From: Thermoguttaceae bacterium
Lineage (GTDB): Bacteria; Planctomycetota; Planctomycetia; Pirellulales; Thermoguttaceae
NCBI GenBank assembly: GCA_017441605.1
Contig: JAFRXD010000012.1
Coordinates: forward strand, 1 to 64,000
DNA length: 64,000 nt
Reading direction: 5' to 3'
Of this stretch, positions 1 through 9,119 are shown in pieces. Numbering within the stretch: the first letter of the stretch is position 1; every line of letters starts with the position of its first letter. The notes beneath the pieces are model-generated. The model ran no database searches. It saw only the letters and a program-made list of their open reading frames with translations, and was not told the origin of the DNA. Position numbers and translations under genes: made by a program.

Positions 1-1
1 A

Positions 2-244
2 GTGGCGGGACTCCCGACGGAATCCGCTCCCGAACAACCCGCGCCCGAACAACCCGCGCCCGAACAACCCGCGCCCGAACAACCCGCGCCCGAACAACCC
101 GCGCCCGAACAACCCGCGCCCGACCAACCCGCGCCCGAACAACCCGCGCCCGAACAACCCGCTCCCGAACAACCCGCTCCCGAACAACCCGCTCCCGAAC
201 AACCCGCGCCCGAACAACCCGCTCCCGAACAACCCACCGAGTAA
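2..244 (+). CDS. C-terminal part of a proline-rich pentapeptide-repeat protein (5' end outside window)
   Basis: The visible 80 residues consist of a short lead-in followed by 14 consecutive five-residue units of the form P-E-Q-P-A. Unit 7 has D instead of E and the last unit ends P-T before a terminal E. The frame is open to the left edge, and the GTG at position 2 has no visible ribosome site, so this is probably the tail of a longer gene. Such Pro/Glu repeats form extended, unstructured spacers, often at the end of envelope or secreted proteins. No enzymatic domain is visible and the function is unknown. A strong intrinsic terminator follows 46 bases after the stop, so the gene is the last of its transcript and separate from pyrB. 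Confidence 0.6.
   Translation: MAGLPTESAPEQPAPEQPAPEQPAPEQPAPEQPAPEQPAPDQPAPEQPAPEQPAPEQPAPEQPAPEQPAPEQPAPEQPTE
29..238 (+). repeat. 15-bp tandem repeat (14 copies) coding for PEQPA
   Basis: Fourteen head-to-tail 15-bp units are nearly identical. They differ mainly at one third-codon base (gcg versus gct before ccc) and at one GAA to GAC change. The high nucleotide identity points to recent expansion or gene conversion, so copy number is likely to vary between strains. Confidence 0.9.
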
Positions 245-289
245 CCATTGTTCCAACGCGTTTTACAACAACGGCTTCCTCTTAGAACG

Positions 290-327
290 CGCTCGAAATC
301 GCTCCCTCGATTTCGAGCGTTTTTTTA
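290..327 (+). terminator. Intrinsic terminator after the proline-rich gene
   Basis: A perfect 12-bp stem (290-301 with 308-319; arms CGCTCGAAATCG and CGATTTCGAGCG), a 6-base loop and a run of seven T form a textbook rho-independent terminator. Confidence 0.9.
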
Positions 328-401
328 CGCCGCGAGCAAGTCGGCAAATTCGCGCCCCTTTTCCTCCGACAAAAGAGCGCTAGAATTACTTCCGTATTTG
401 T

Positions 402-421
402 TTCGGCGGCGTTTCGCCGAA
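402..421 (+). promoter_or_regulatory. Leader hairpin just upstream of the pyrB ribosome site
   Basis: TTCGGCG (402-408) pairs perfectly with CGCCGAA (415-421) across a 6-base loop. It ends 9 bases before the pyrB Shine-Dalgarno sequence. There is no T tract, so it is not a simple terminator. It could influence translation or RNA stability of the pyr transcript, but this is inferred from position only. Confidence 0.35.
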
Positions 422-449
422 AAGCATCTCAAAGGAGCGCGACGCGATA

Positions 450-1427
450 ATGTTTTGGACGCCTGAAAATTGGGGTTCCGTGCCCGAAGGCTGGAACCGT
501 TCTCACCTCCTCGGGCTCGAGGATCTGAGCGCGAAAGAAATTCTAATTCTCCTAGACTTAGCGGATCGATTCAGACGAGAGGTCCTTGAAAATCCCGATA
601 ATCGCCGAAAGATTCCCCTGCTCGCCGGAAAAGCGATCGTCAATCTATTCTTCGAAAATTCCACTCGCACTCGCACGAGTTTCGGGCTTGCGGGGAGGAG
701 ACTCGGCGCCGACGTCGTCGATTTTGCCGCCGCCACGAGCAGCGTCGCAAAGGGCGAAACGGTTGTCGACACCGCGAAGAATATTTGCGCCATGGGGATG
801 GACGCGGTCGTCGTCAGGCATAGTTGTCCGGGCGTTCCTCTTACTCTCGCCCAAAATCTAAAGGGCTGCGCCGTCGTCAACGCCGGCGATGGCGCTCACG
901 AGCATCCGACACAAGGGCTGCTCGACATTTTAACGATTCGGAGACGCTTCGGGCGCGTCGAAGGACTGACTGTCGCCGTCGTTGGCGATATCGAGCACAG
1001 CCGCGTCGCGCGCTCCAATATCTTCGCCCTCCAAAAACTTGGCGCGACTCCTATTGTCTGCGGTCCTTCGACCCTCGTCTCCGAACATTGGCGCGATTTG
1101 GGCGTCGAAGTCTGTTATTCTCTCGACGAATTGCTCCCAAGAGTCGACGTCTTCAACTTATTGAGAATCCAGTTTGAGCGTCAGGTCGTTCGACCGTTCC
1201 CCTCCATCGCCGAGTACGCCCACCTGTACGCGATGAACTCCGAGCGCCTCGTTCATTGTAAGAACGACGCCCTCATCATCGCTCCCGGCCCCATTAATCG
1301 CGGCGTCGAAATCACTCCCGAAGTCGCCGACGGAGATCGTTCCGCTATTTTAGACCAAGTTACGAACGGCGTCGCGGTTCGGATGGCCGTCCTCTGGGCG
1401 ACCCTCTCAGTCGCCGCCAAGCGTTGA
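450..1427 (+). CDS. pyrB: Aspartate carbamoyltransferase catalytic subunit
   Basis: PyrB joins carbamoyl phosphate and L-aspartate to form N-carbamoyl-L-aspartate, the committed step of cytosolic pyrimidine synthesis. The 325 residues are about the normal length for a catalytic chain. The carbamoyl-phosphate loop S-T-R-T-R-T-S-F lies at residues 71-78 and the H-P-T-Q motif at 152-155. A G-D-I-E-H-S-R-V-A-R-S segment, near residue 180, is also typical of the family. The ATG at 450 is chosen because AAAGGAG (431-437) lies 12 bases upstream. No regulatory-chain gene (pyrI) is present nearby. pyrC follows after 62 bases on the same strand, so the two are probably co-transcribed. Confidence 0.95.
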   Translation: MFWTPENWGSVPEGWNRSHLLGLEDLSAKEILILLDLADRFRREVLENPDNRRKIPLLAGKAIVNLFFENSTRTRTSFGLAGRRLGADVVDFAAATSSVAKGETVVDTAKNICAMGMDAVVVRHSCPGVPLTLAQNLKGCAVVNAGDGAHEHPTQGLLDILTIRRRFGRVEGLTVAVVGDIEHSRVARSNIFALQKLGATPIVCGPSTLVSEHWRDLGVEVCYSLDELLPRVDVFNLLRIQFERQVVRPFPSIAEYAHLYAMNSERLVHCKNDALIIAPGPINRGVEITPEVADGDRSAILDQVTNGVAVRMAVLWATLSVAAKR

Positions 1428-1489
1428 TTTTCGCGATCAAACCGGTTCTCTACGACAACTCGAGCAATAGAAATTTCAAGCGATTAGAT

Positions 1490-2773
1490 ATGTCGACTAT
1501 CATTAAAAACGGTCGCGTCGTCGATCCCTCCCAACAACTGGACAAAACCGCGAATCTACTCCTCGTCGATGGAAAAATCGCCGCCGTCGACGTCCCGGAC
1601 AACGCCGTCCCTAGCGACGCCAACATTTTTGACGCCTCCGGAAAAATCGTCGTCCCCGGGCTTGTCGATATGCACGTCCACCTTAGAGAACCCGGGGGCG
1701 AGGACGCCGAAACCGTCGCCACCGGCGCGAAAGCGGCCCTTAGCGGGGGATTCGCCTCGATCGCCTGTCCTCCGAACACCGTTCCCCCTATCGATACCCG
1801 AGCTCAAGTCGCATTGATTCGCGAGCTTGCCTCCGCCGCGCGTCAATGCAACGTTTTTCCTATGTGCTGTATCAGTAAGGGACGAAAAGGCGAAGAATTG
1901 GCGGAGCTCGGCGTCCTTTTCGAGTCCGGAGCCGTCGCCTGTAGCGACGATGGTAGTTCCGTCGAAGACGCCGAACTAATGCGACGCGCCCTTGAATACT
2001 GCAAGATGTTCGACAAGCCCATCTTGTGCCACGAGGAATCCGCCCCGCTCGCCAAGGGCGGCGTTATGCACGAGGGCGCGGTCTCTAATTTGCTCGGCTT
2101 GCGCGGTATCCCCGCCGAAGCCGAGGACATTATGGTCGCGCGTGATATCGCTCTCGCCGAAAGCGTCGGAGCCGCTATGCACGTTATGCACGTCTCCTCC
2201 GCGGGCGCCGTCGACGCCATTCGACGAGCGAAGGCTAGAGGCGTTCGCGTTACCGCCGAGGTTGCGCCGCATCATTTTACCCTGACCGACGAGAACTTGC
2301 GCTCCTTCGATCCCAATTTCAAAATGAACCCTCCCCTCAGGAGCCAAAAACACCTCGACGCCTGTCTGCGCGGGCTCGTTGATGGAACGATCGACGCCAT
2401 CGCGACAGACCACGCCCCTCACGCCGAGGAAAGAAAACGCCGCGAAATCGACGTCGCCCCCTTTGGAATCATTGGTCTGGAGTCCGCCTTACCGCTCGCG
2501 ATCGAGACCCTCGTCGATTCAGGGCTACTCTCTTGGTCTCAACTCGTCGAAAAAATGTCTCTCAATCCCGCGAAAATCCTACGGGTTAACAAGGGAACGT
2601 TAAAACCCGGCGCCGACGCCGACGTTACGATTATCGACCCCAATCTCGAATGGATCTTCGACGTCGATCAAATTCGTTCCAAGAGTAAAAATTCCCCCTA
2701 TTTGGGGCGCAAGATGAAGGGGCGCGCCGCCGCCGTCTTCGTCGCCGGAGAATTGAGATACCAACTCCAATAG
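1490..2773 (+). CDS. pyrC: Dihydroorotase (class I)
   Basis: PyrC is the zinc amidohydrolase that cyclises N-carbamoyl-aspartate to dihydroorotate, directly after PyrB. The protein has 427 residues. The metal-binding H-x-H sits in D-M-H-V-H-L-R-E-P-G (His62 and His64), and the late motif A-T-D-H-A-P-H places the catalytic Asp near 307. These features and the length fit the class I (AllB-like) dihydroorotases. The ATG at 1490 is preferred because family members begin a few residues before I-K-N-G-R-V-V-D-P. An in-frame TTG at 1424 overlaps the pyrB stop and would add 22 residues unlike the family. No clear Shine-Dalgarno sequence precedes 1490, so translational coupling to pyrB is possible. 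Confidence 0.93.
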   Translation: MSTIIKNGRVVDPSQQLDKTANLLLVDGKIAAVDVPDNAVPSDANIFDASGKIVVPGLVDMHVHLREPGGEDAETVATGAKAALSGGFASIACPPNTVPPIDTRAQVALIRELASAARQCNVFPMCCISKGRKGEELAELGVLFESGAVACSDDGSSVEDAELMRRALEYCKMFDKPILCHEESAPLAKGGVMHEGAVSNLLGLRGIPAEAEDIMVARDIALAESVGAAMHVMHVSSAGAVDAIRRAKARGVRVTAEVAPHHFTLTDENLRSFDPNFKMNPPLRSQKHLDACLRGLVDGTIDAIATDHAPHAEERKRREIDVAPFGIIGLESALPLAIETLVDSGLLSWSQLVEKMSLNPAKILRVNKGTLKPGADADVTIIDPNLEWIFDVDQIRSKSKNSPYLGRKMKGRAAAVFVAGELRYQLQ

Positions 2774-2800
2774 TCCCTTCTCTACTGGCGGTTAAAAAAA

Positions 2801-2845
2801 GAAAAAACCGAGCGGCGCAAATCGCGTCGCTCGGCTCTTTCTTTT
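2801..2845. terminator. Bidirectional terminator between pyrC and the autotransporter gene
   Basis: CCGAGCG and CGCTCGG form a stem with further GCG/CGC pairing inside. It is flanked by an A-rich run on the left and a T-rich run on the right, so it can end transcripts of the two convergent genes. Confidence 0.8.
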
Positions 2846-2887
2846 AACGGGGCGCGACCTTGCGAGCGCGCGCCCGTCCGACTCGGA

Positions 2888-5800
2888 CTACCACTTGATC
2901 CGGAAACCGCCGTGGCCGTTCACGTAGGTCGTGTATTTGTTGACTTGAACGTCCGCGCCTCCGAATATGTCGAAGTTTTGGCTAAGCAACCAATCGCCGC
3001 CGAGACCCGCGTAGACCCAATCGCGTCCCGCGCCGTTCCCGACAATGTGGAATGTGTTGTTCGGACCCGCGATCATCGCGAGATCTCCCTCGACGTTCGC
3101 GTCCAGGAATTCGTGCGTCCAGTTGACGTAAGCGTTGAAATCGAAGTTGCTTTGAGCGAGCGCGATCGATTTCAGCAAACGAGCGCCGATGATTCCTTGG
3201 AAGCTATTGTGCTCCGTGTCGGTCGTTCTAAGCGCGAACGCGTTGTAGGAACCGTTTTCGACGAAACCGTCCATCTTGAGGTGCGTGTACTGCAATCCGC
3301 CGAAAGGTTGCAACGTCGACATGGGCAGACGGAAGTTGAATCCCCGCTCCAAGTAGGCGCTTCCGGACCAGCCGTCCGTCGAGCCTTCGTAAGCGTTGCG
3401 ACCGACCGAAAGGACCCGATCGACCTCGTAGTCCGCGACGCCGAGCGAACCCGTCGCTAACGTGTAGCCCCAATCGTCGGTTAGACGACCGTAGATACCG
3501 AATATGTTGTCGCGAACTTCGACGTCTCCCAACATGCCGCCGTCGACGTCGGTGTTATTGAAGCTGTAGTAGAACCCGAATTGATTCGCGGCCGTGCCGC
3601 CCAACTCGATTCCGAACATGCCGCCGATGAGCTGATAGTCGTATCCGCCCGTCCCGCGATGAGCCTCGGCTTCCCCGGAAGCGCCAAACGCGCTCGCCCA
3701 ACCGGCGAAACCCGCCTCTTCGCCTCCATAGTTCCACGACTGTCCGCGTATCGCCGAAACGCAACTATTGCAACCGCCGTAACCGTTATAGGTCGCGCTC
3801 GGCAATACCGCGCGAGTCAAGTTCTGACGAATCAAGTTCCGCGATTGAAGTTGCGCTCCCAACGCCGAGAAACGAAGTTCGCCCGACATTTGATCCAAGA
3901 CGCCGGGGTCTTTCTCGACCGCCGTCTCGAGCGCCGCGAACATATCGTTGTGCGCCGGATCCCAATTCGGTCCGTCTTGCCAGCCGTCGAGATACCCCGC
4001 GACCGCCCGTTGATTCGGCGTCAACGCGAATTCGCTAAACGCGTTTTTCTTCAACTTCAGGGTGAACGCGCCGTCCGCGAGCTTCGTCGTGTCGACGACG
4101 AATCTCATCCCGGCGTAATTGTCGTAAATCGAGTAATTCGACGGATTCGCGGTCATATTGCCAGCGTCGACCGAGACGATCGTTAGCTCGTCCCCGATCG
4201 AAAGTTGGGCGCCGTTCGTTTCCGTGTCGACGTAAATCGAGCCGCCGTCCATGCGCGCGGTCGCGGTCGCGTCAGTCGCCGCAAAGTTCGTGTAAGTGTC
4301 CTTGTCGACAACGTCAATGTACAACGAGCCGCCGTCCATCGAGAACACTTCCCCGGAACCGGTCAGCGAAATCGTCTCCGCGTTGTTGAGACGTAGCGCG
4401 CCCGATTTCAACGAAACGGTTCCGAGCTTGTTCGCCCAACCGGAAACCGCGCCGCCGGACACGATCAAATTCGAATAAGCGAGTTGATCGTTGTAATTGT
4501 CCGCGCCCGTGCCAAGTTGCAGAACCCCTTGGCGCGCGTCGGCGGAGGTAAACGTCCCCGCCCCGTTAAGGATCAACGTTCCGTTCCCCGTCTTAACGAG
4601 CGAGCCGGAACCGTCGATAACGCTCGCCAATTCGACCGTCGCGTTCGTCGCGTTGAACGTAAGGGTTCCAGGATCGCCAACGAAACCGATCGCTTCGTTC
4701 ATAACGACCGTTCCGTTACCCGATTTGCCAAGAACCGTTATTCCCGCGTTCCCGTCGATATCGATATCGGAGCCCCAATAGGACGTCAAAGCCTCGCCGC
4801 TCGCCGCGCCGGTATAGTCCATCGCCAAAACGGCGCCTTCTTTCAACGTCGTCGTCAGGCGAGTTTTGGACGCGTCCGTATTGTCGCCCGTCAATTTCAG
4901 CGTCGAACCGCCGCGAACCGTGGTCGCCCCGTAGTAATTGGAGGCCGCTCCTTCGGTTAGAGCGAGCGTCCCGCCACCGTTAAGCGTCAAGACCGAGTCG
5001 TCGAGCGAACCGACGTCGCTAGTCAACGAACCAAGCGTCAGCGTCTTGCCGGAAGTCAAATCGATCGACAAATTGTCGTCGAAGTAAAGTCCCCCGAGCG
5101 AGGTCGTTTCGCCGACCGTTAATTTCCCGTTCGAGCCAAAGTTGATCGCCGAGTTCGCCGAACCCGCGTTCGCCGAAGCCAAAACGACGTTCGAATACGC
5201 GTCGTAAGCGGAAATCGTGCCGCTCCAATTCGAGTTGTCGCCGCTAATCGTCCAAGGCGCGACCGCACCTTCTCCGTCGACGACGTTATCGAGCGCGAGC
5301 CAACCGGCTCCTTTCAAATTCGCGGTGATCGTCGTGGACGTATTGGCCCCCGTAAGAACGATTGTGTCGTCGTCTCCAATGACGATGGAACCGCCCTTCG
5401 ACGCGTCGAAGTTGTTCAACGTCAACGTTTCCCCCGCGGAGGTAACGTGCGAGAACGTTCCGTTCGGACCAAGGCTAATCCCGAAGTCGTTGCCCGGGAA
5501 CGTGCCGGAGTCGAAATGGTTCGTTCCGAGCGAGAACGTTCCGCCGTTGACGGAAACCGAATCGACTTTGGAGTCGTTCGTCAGATTGAGCGTCCAAGCG
5601 CCCGTCCCGTTCTTGACGATCTTCGCTCCGCTCTCTCCGACGATCTTGCCGCTGTAAGCGAGTTCTTTATTGTCGAACCCAACGACGAGCTCCTTGTTCC
5701 CGACGTTGATCGCCCCGAAACCGGAGGAGGTCAAACCGCCGACGTAAGCCGCCGAATCCAGAACGTTCGACATATTGAGCGTCCCGGAATTGACGTCCGT

Positions 5801-8134
5801 GAAAGCCGCTCCATAAGATCCGAGAACGTTGAACGTCGCGTCGGCGCCAATATCGAGGCGCAGTCCCCCCGCGCCGCTCGCGTCGCCCTCGTAATATATG
5901 TCCCGAACTTGATCCGTCTCGTCCTTCAGCGTAACCGGGTCGATCGTCAAATATCCGGAATTCGTATAGATATTATTGGCGAATCGAGCGCCCGCCGTCT
6001 CGTCGTCCGTGTTGAGAACGATCGACAGCTTCGAATCCGCGTTCGAAACAATGTCCGCGTTCCCGATCGAGTTGTACCAAACCCGACCGTCCTCGGTTCC
6101 GTAAGAATCGATATTAATCAGCAGCCCACCGCCGTCCAACGTGATCTTGGAGAACGAGTTGCCGTCCGTCTCGACGATATTGCCGTCCTCGTCTTTATAG
6201 GCGCCCGTGTTGCTAATATGGATATACTTCCCATCGTCGGCGCGCAAAACGATTTCCGTATTGGAGTTGCGATTCGCGGAAATCTGTCCCGTCAATTCGG
6301 CGGAACCGCCCGCCAAAATCAGCGGATTGGAATTGCCGTCGAAGACGATATCGTTCGCGAACGTTATTCCGTCGGCGAATTGCAACGCGGCGGTTTGGTC
6401 GTTCGAATTGTTGCGAGCGTAGAAGACCGTCCCGTCCCCTAACGCCCCGTCGTTCTGAATCTGAATCGTGCCGCCGTTCAAAACGGTCTTAAAAGTCGAG
6501 CCGGAGCTGTCGCCGGAAAGGGCTAGCGCGCTCGTTCCGTTCTTGACCAGCGCCCCGTTCCCTTCAATTTTGCCGGCGTAGACCCCGTCCTGATCGCCGG
6601 TTACCATTAGCGTTTGAGACTTGACGTCCACAACTCCGTCCGTCCCGCCGTTCAGCGTTCTAACCGTTTGATCGCCGTTCAACTCGACCGTTCCGGACTC
6701 GACGTTCAAATTCGAATACGAGCTAATGGCGCCAGTCGTATTGGCGACCAGCTTGCCGCCCTTGACCGTCGTGTCGCCCGCGTAAGAGGCGTCGCCCGCG
6801 TTAAGAACCAACGTTCCGTCGCCGGTCTTAACCACGCCGCTTTGATTCGCGTAGTTGCCGTTCTCGTCGGCGGAAACTTTCTTCGAACCCGCGTAGCCGC
6901 CAATACTGTCGGACACGGTGTAAGTTCCGCCTTCCGCGACTTGGATCGTCAGGTCGTTGAGAATGAAGAGACCTTTTCCAATCTCCTCTCCCTTCTCCGC
7001 CGTGCCGCCGCCGCCTTGGCCAGCCGTCAACTTGCCGGAATTTATGCCGCTAGTCCCGTTCTCGGAAACCGCGATCGTCACCGTCGCTTCGGGAGCGACA
7101 AAAATCGCTCCGCCAAGCGCCGCCCCGCCGCCGCCAGTGCCGCCGCCCGGGGTCGACGAAAATTGCTCGCTGGACACGGGATCCTGATATCCGCCGTTCC
7201 CGGCGCCGAAACCGCCGGAACCCGCCGCGTTCGCGACGTCCGAACCGGCCCCGCCGCCGCCAAAGCCGCCTTCGCCGCCTTGGTTCGCGCCGGATCCGCC
7301 GCCGCCGCCAAAACCGCCGTTGCCGCCGATCGCGGTCGACGCCCCGCCGCCTCCGCCGGCCAGCGAATCGCCTCCGACGGGAGTCGTGGTTCCGGGAACC
7401 GTGTGAGCGTAAGAGTCGAGATTGGTCGTCGAAACGACGCCGCCGTCCCCCGCCGAGCGATCGGCCGTGGAGTCGGCTCCGACCGTATAGACTCCGCCGC
7501 CGGAAGCCGCGCCCATCTCCAACAGCTTGCCGTTGCCGCCATTGCCGCCGAGACCGCCGCCCGCGCCGTAAGACTCGCTGCCGTACAGAAGAGCGCCTCC
7601 CGTCCCGCCGACGACCTCGCTGTTCGTCGCCGACACGTCTTGCAACACGACGTTCCCGCTATACGCGTAAATCGCGGCCCCGGCGCCCATTCCGCCGCCG
7701 CCGCCCGCGACTCCCGTTCCGCCGTCTCCGCCCTTCGCGTAACAATTCGCGAAACCAACGTTAGAGACCGTTACCGTTACTTTGGCGTCCGCCCCGTCGA
7801 CGTAAAGACCGCGGTATTTGCCCGCCCCGTCGATCGAGTAGCCCGCTCCGTCGATTTCCAAAGAGCCGCTCTCAACGCCTATCAGATTCGCGTTGCCCGT
7901 GATCTCCGGCAAATTGCCTTCGAGCGTTACGCCGCGCGTTAGAACGATTTTAAAATCGGCGCCCGTGTTCGCGTTATAATCCGAGATCGCCGCGCGCAGT
8001 CCGGAATAATCCGAAACGTAGCGCGTCTCCGTCTCCGTTCCGAAAGCCATGGGCGCGACTCCGAAAAGAGCCAAATAAATGAGCGCGCCTCTCCATTTCT
8101 TCGACTTTTTCGCCAGCTTCGATGAAAAATGCAT
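2888..8134 (-). CDS. Large autotransporter (type Va-like) with PATR-type passenger
   Basis: This 1748-residue protein is predicted to cross the outer membrane by its own C-terminal barrel. Residues 1-32 form a Sec signal peptide: a Lys-rich start, then a hydrophobic stretch ending near A-F-G. The first part of the passenger is beta-helix-like, followed by an extremely Gly-rich, low-complexity stretch (about 130-380). A long series of autotransporter-associated repeats follows, with recurring G-x-G-T-L-x-L-N-G and T-x-V-x-G-G-x-L patterns. Residues from about 1470 to the end resemble an autotransporter barrel of alternating aromatic/polar strands, ending in an aromatic residue (F-R-I-K-W) as outer-membrane barrels usually do. 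The start has AAGGAAGGAT (8141-8150) a few bases upstream. It is a single-gene unit with a shared terminator. The likely role is adhesion or another surface function; the ligand is unknown. Confidence 0.88.
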   Translation of the reverse strand: MHFSSKLAKKSKKWRGALIYLALFGVAPMAFGTETETRYVSDYSGLRAAISDYNANTGADFKIVLTRGVTLEGNLPEITGNANLIGVESGSLEIDGAGYSIDGAGKYRGLYVDGADAKVTVTVSNVGFANCYAKGGDGGTGVAGGGGGMGAGAAIYAYSGNVVLQDVSATNSEVVGGTGGALLYGSESYGAGGGLGGNGGNGKLLEMGAASGGGVYTVGADSTADRSAGDGGVVSTTNLDSYAHTVPGTTTPVGGDSLAGGGGGASTAIGGNGGFGGGGGSGANQGGEGGFGGGGAGSDVANAAGSGGFGAGNGGYQDPVSSEQFSSTPGGGTGGGGAALGGAIFVAPEATVTIAVSENGTSGINSGKLTAGQGGGGTAEKGEEIGKGLFILNDLTIQVAEGGTYTVSDSIGGYAGSKKVSADENGNYANQSGVVKTGDGTLVLNAGDASYAGDTTVKGGKLVANTTGAISSYSNLNVESGTVELNGDQTVRTLNGGTDGVVDVKSQTLMVTGDQDGVYAGKIEGNGALVKNGTSALALSGDSSGSTFKTVLNGGTIQIQNDGALGDGTVFYARNNSNDQTAALQFADGITFANDIVFDGNSNPLILAGGSAELTGQISANRNSNTEIVLRADDGKYIHISNTGAYKDEDGNIVETDGNSFSKITLDGGGLLINIDSYGTEDGRVWYNSIGNADIVSNADSKLSIVLNTDDETAGARFANNIYTNSGYLTIDPVTLKDETDQVRDIYYEGDASGAGGLRLDIGADATFNVLGSYGAAFTDVNSGTLNMSNVLDSAAYVGGLTSSGFGAINVGNKELVVGFDNKELAYSGKIVGESGAKIVKNGTGAWTLNLTNDSKVDSVSVNGGTFSLGTNHFDSGTFPGNDFGISLGPNGTFSHVTSAGETLTLNNFDASKGGSIVIGDDDTIVLTGANTSTTITANLKGAGWLALDNVVDGEGAVAPWTISGDNSNWSGTISAYDAYSNVVLASANAGSANSAINFGSNGKLTVGETTSLGGLYFDDNLSIDLTSGKTLTLGSLTSDVGSLDDSVLTLNGGGTLALTEGAASNYYGATTVRGGSTLKLTGDNTDASKTRLTTTLKEGAVLAMDYTGAASGEALTSYWGSDIDIDGNAGITVLGKSGNGTVVMNEAIGFVGDPGTLTFNATNATVELASVIDGSGSLVKTGNGTLILNGAGTFTSADARQGVLQLGTGADNYNDQLAYSNLIVSGGAVSGWANKLGTVSLKSGALRLNNAETISLTGSGEVFSMDGGSLYIDVVDKDTYTNFAATDATATARMDGGSIYVDTETNGAQLSIGDELTIVSVDAGNMTANPSNYSIYDNYAGMRFVVDTTKLADGAFTLKLKKNAFSEFALTPNQRAVAGYLDGWQDGPNWDPAHNDMFAALETAVEKDPGVLDQMSGELRFSALGAQLQSRNLIRQNLTRAVLPSATYNGYGGCNSCVSAIRGQSWNYGGEEAGFAGWASAFGASGEAEAHRGTGGYDYQLIGGMFGIELGGTAANQFGFYYSFNNTDVDGGMLGDVEVRDNIFGIYGRLTDDWGYTLATGSLGVADYEVDRVLSVGRNAYEGSTDGWSGSAYLERGFNFRLPMSTLQPFGGLQYTHLKMDGFVENGSYNAFALRTTDTEHNSFQGIIGARLLKSIALAQSNFDFNAYVNWTHEFLDANVEGDLAMIAGPNNTFHIVGNGAGRDWVYAGLGGDWLLSQNFDIFGGADVQVNKYTTYVNGHGGFRIKW

Positions 8135-9119
8135 GTGTTTATCCTTCCTTGAATCTTCGCGCCTTGGTCGCTTCCGTCGCTCGTTTGAACGGCAAACGTT
8201 GGAAAGGTCGCGCCGGCCTTAAAGCGACGTCTCCTTACGTCGCCCGCCCTAAAAAGGCTCGACAATCCGTCGTCGAACCTTGTCGCCGCGTCCGAATCCG
8301 AACCAATAGAATGCGAATCCGGACAATCCGGCTATGGGCGTTGTTATGTAGTATCGACCGCGTCCGCCTAAAAATTGCTCTTTTTTTGGCGCTTTGCGTC
8401 TTTTTGCTAAAAAAGAACTATTCTAGACGACCGTCAAAATCGTCCGATCTCGCTCGCGGCGTTACTCCAGCCGGTTTTGCGATAGTATCAATTTGAAAAA
8501 ATGGCGTCAAAACGTCTTTTATCGTTAAACCGGTTTTCGCAATCTCATCTTACCTAAAACCTCTCCCCTCCCCGACCAGTTTAACTTGTTCGTTGTTGTT
8601 ATCTCGTTCCGATTTTTTTCCGCTAATCCGCCAAAGTTGATAAATTCATCTTGACTTTTATCCTCCGCATAGACTATTATATTAATATACTCGTCGCGCC
8701 TGTTGCGACCGCCGTCAAGGCTGTTAAACAAAGCCAACTTTGTCGATAATGCTTCGACTGACTTGCCCTCGGTCGATCTTTTTTCGGTTTTTTGGCTAAA
8801 GTTTGCCTTGTTTCAACGACAAACGAACGTATAACTCTTAGCGTCGCTCTTAGGCGCGACCGCCGATACGTTCGTCAACCGTTGAGCGCGGTCTCGTCTT
8901 GTCGCCGGAGCGACGCGACGTCCGATTCGCGAACCCCCTTTCGAACCGTTCCATAGCGAACGCTTTCGTTAGCGCGCGTCGGCTCGTCCCGATGTCGAAC
9001 CGTGTGAATCGGTTCGTTCGAGTCCCCTTCTCGAGCGATCCGTTCGGTTCCTCGTTTGCAATTATGTCGTCACCAAAGTCCCTTTGCCGTCCTCGCGGCG
9101 GTCAAGGTAAACGCGCGCT
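8135..9119. other. Long intergenic stretch with no supported gene
   Basis: These 985 bases separate the divergently oriented autotransporter and hydrolase genes. Short open frames exist on both strands (for example 8525-8737, minus). None has a ribosome site, a recognisable family pattern or convincing codon use. The part around 8600-8700 is visibly more AT-rich than its surroundings and probably holds promoters. I see no tRNA, repeat array or clear terminator. A small RNA cannot be excluded. Confidence 0.5.

Noticed and set aside
2..244. Possible CRISPR-like array because of regular 15-bp repeats
   Set aside because: There are no spacers between units and the repeat encodes a clean pentapeptide in frame.
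6614..7942. Long open frame of 442 codons on the plus strand inside the autotransporter gene
   Set aside because: It is antisense to the clearly coding Gly-rich region; its composition (Arg/Ala/Val-rich, no family pattern) is what a GC-rich shadow frame gives.
8525..8737. 70-codon open frame on the minus strand in the long intergenic region
   Set aside because: No ribosome site, no family pattern and no coding signature that I can see; kept as intergenic.
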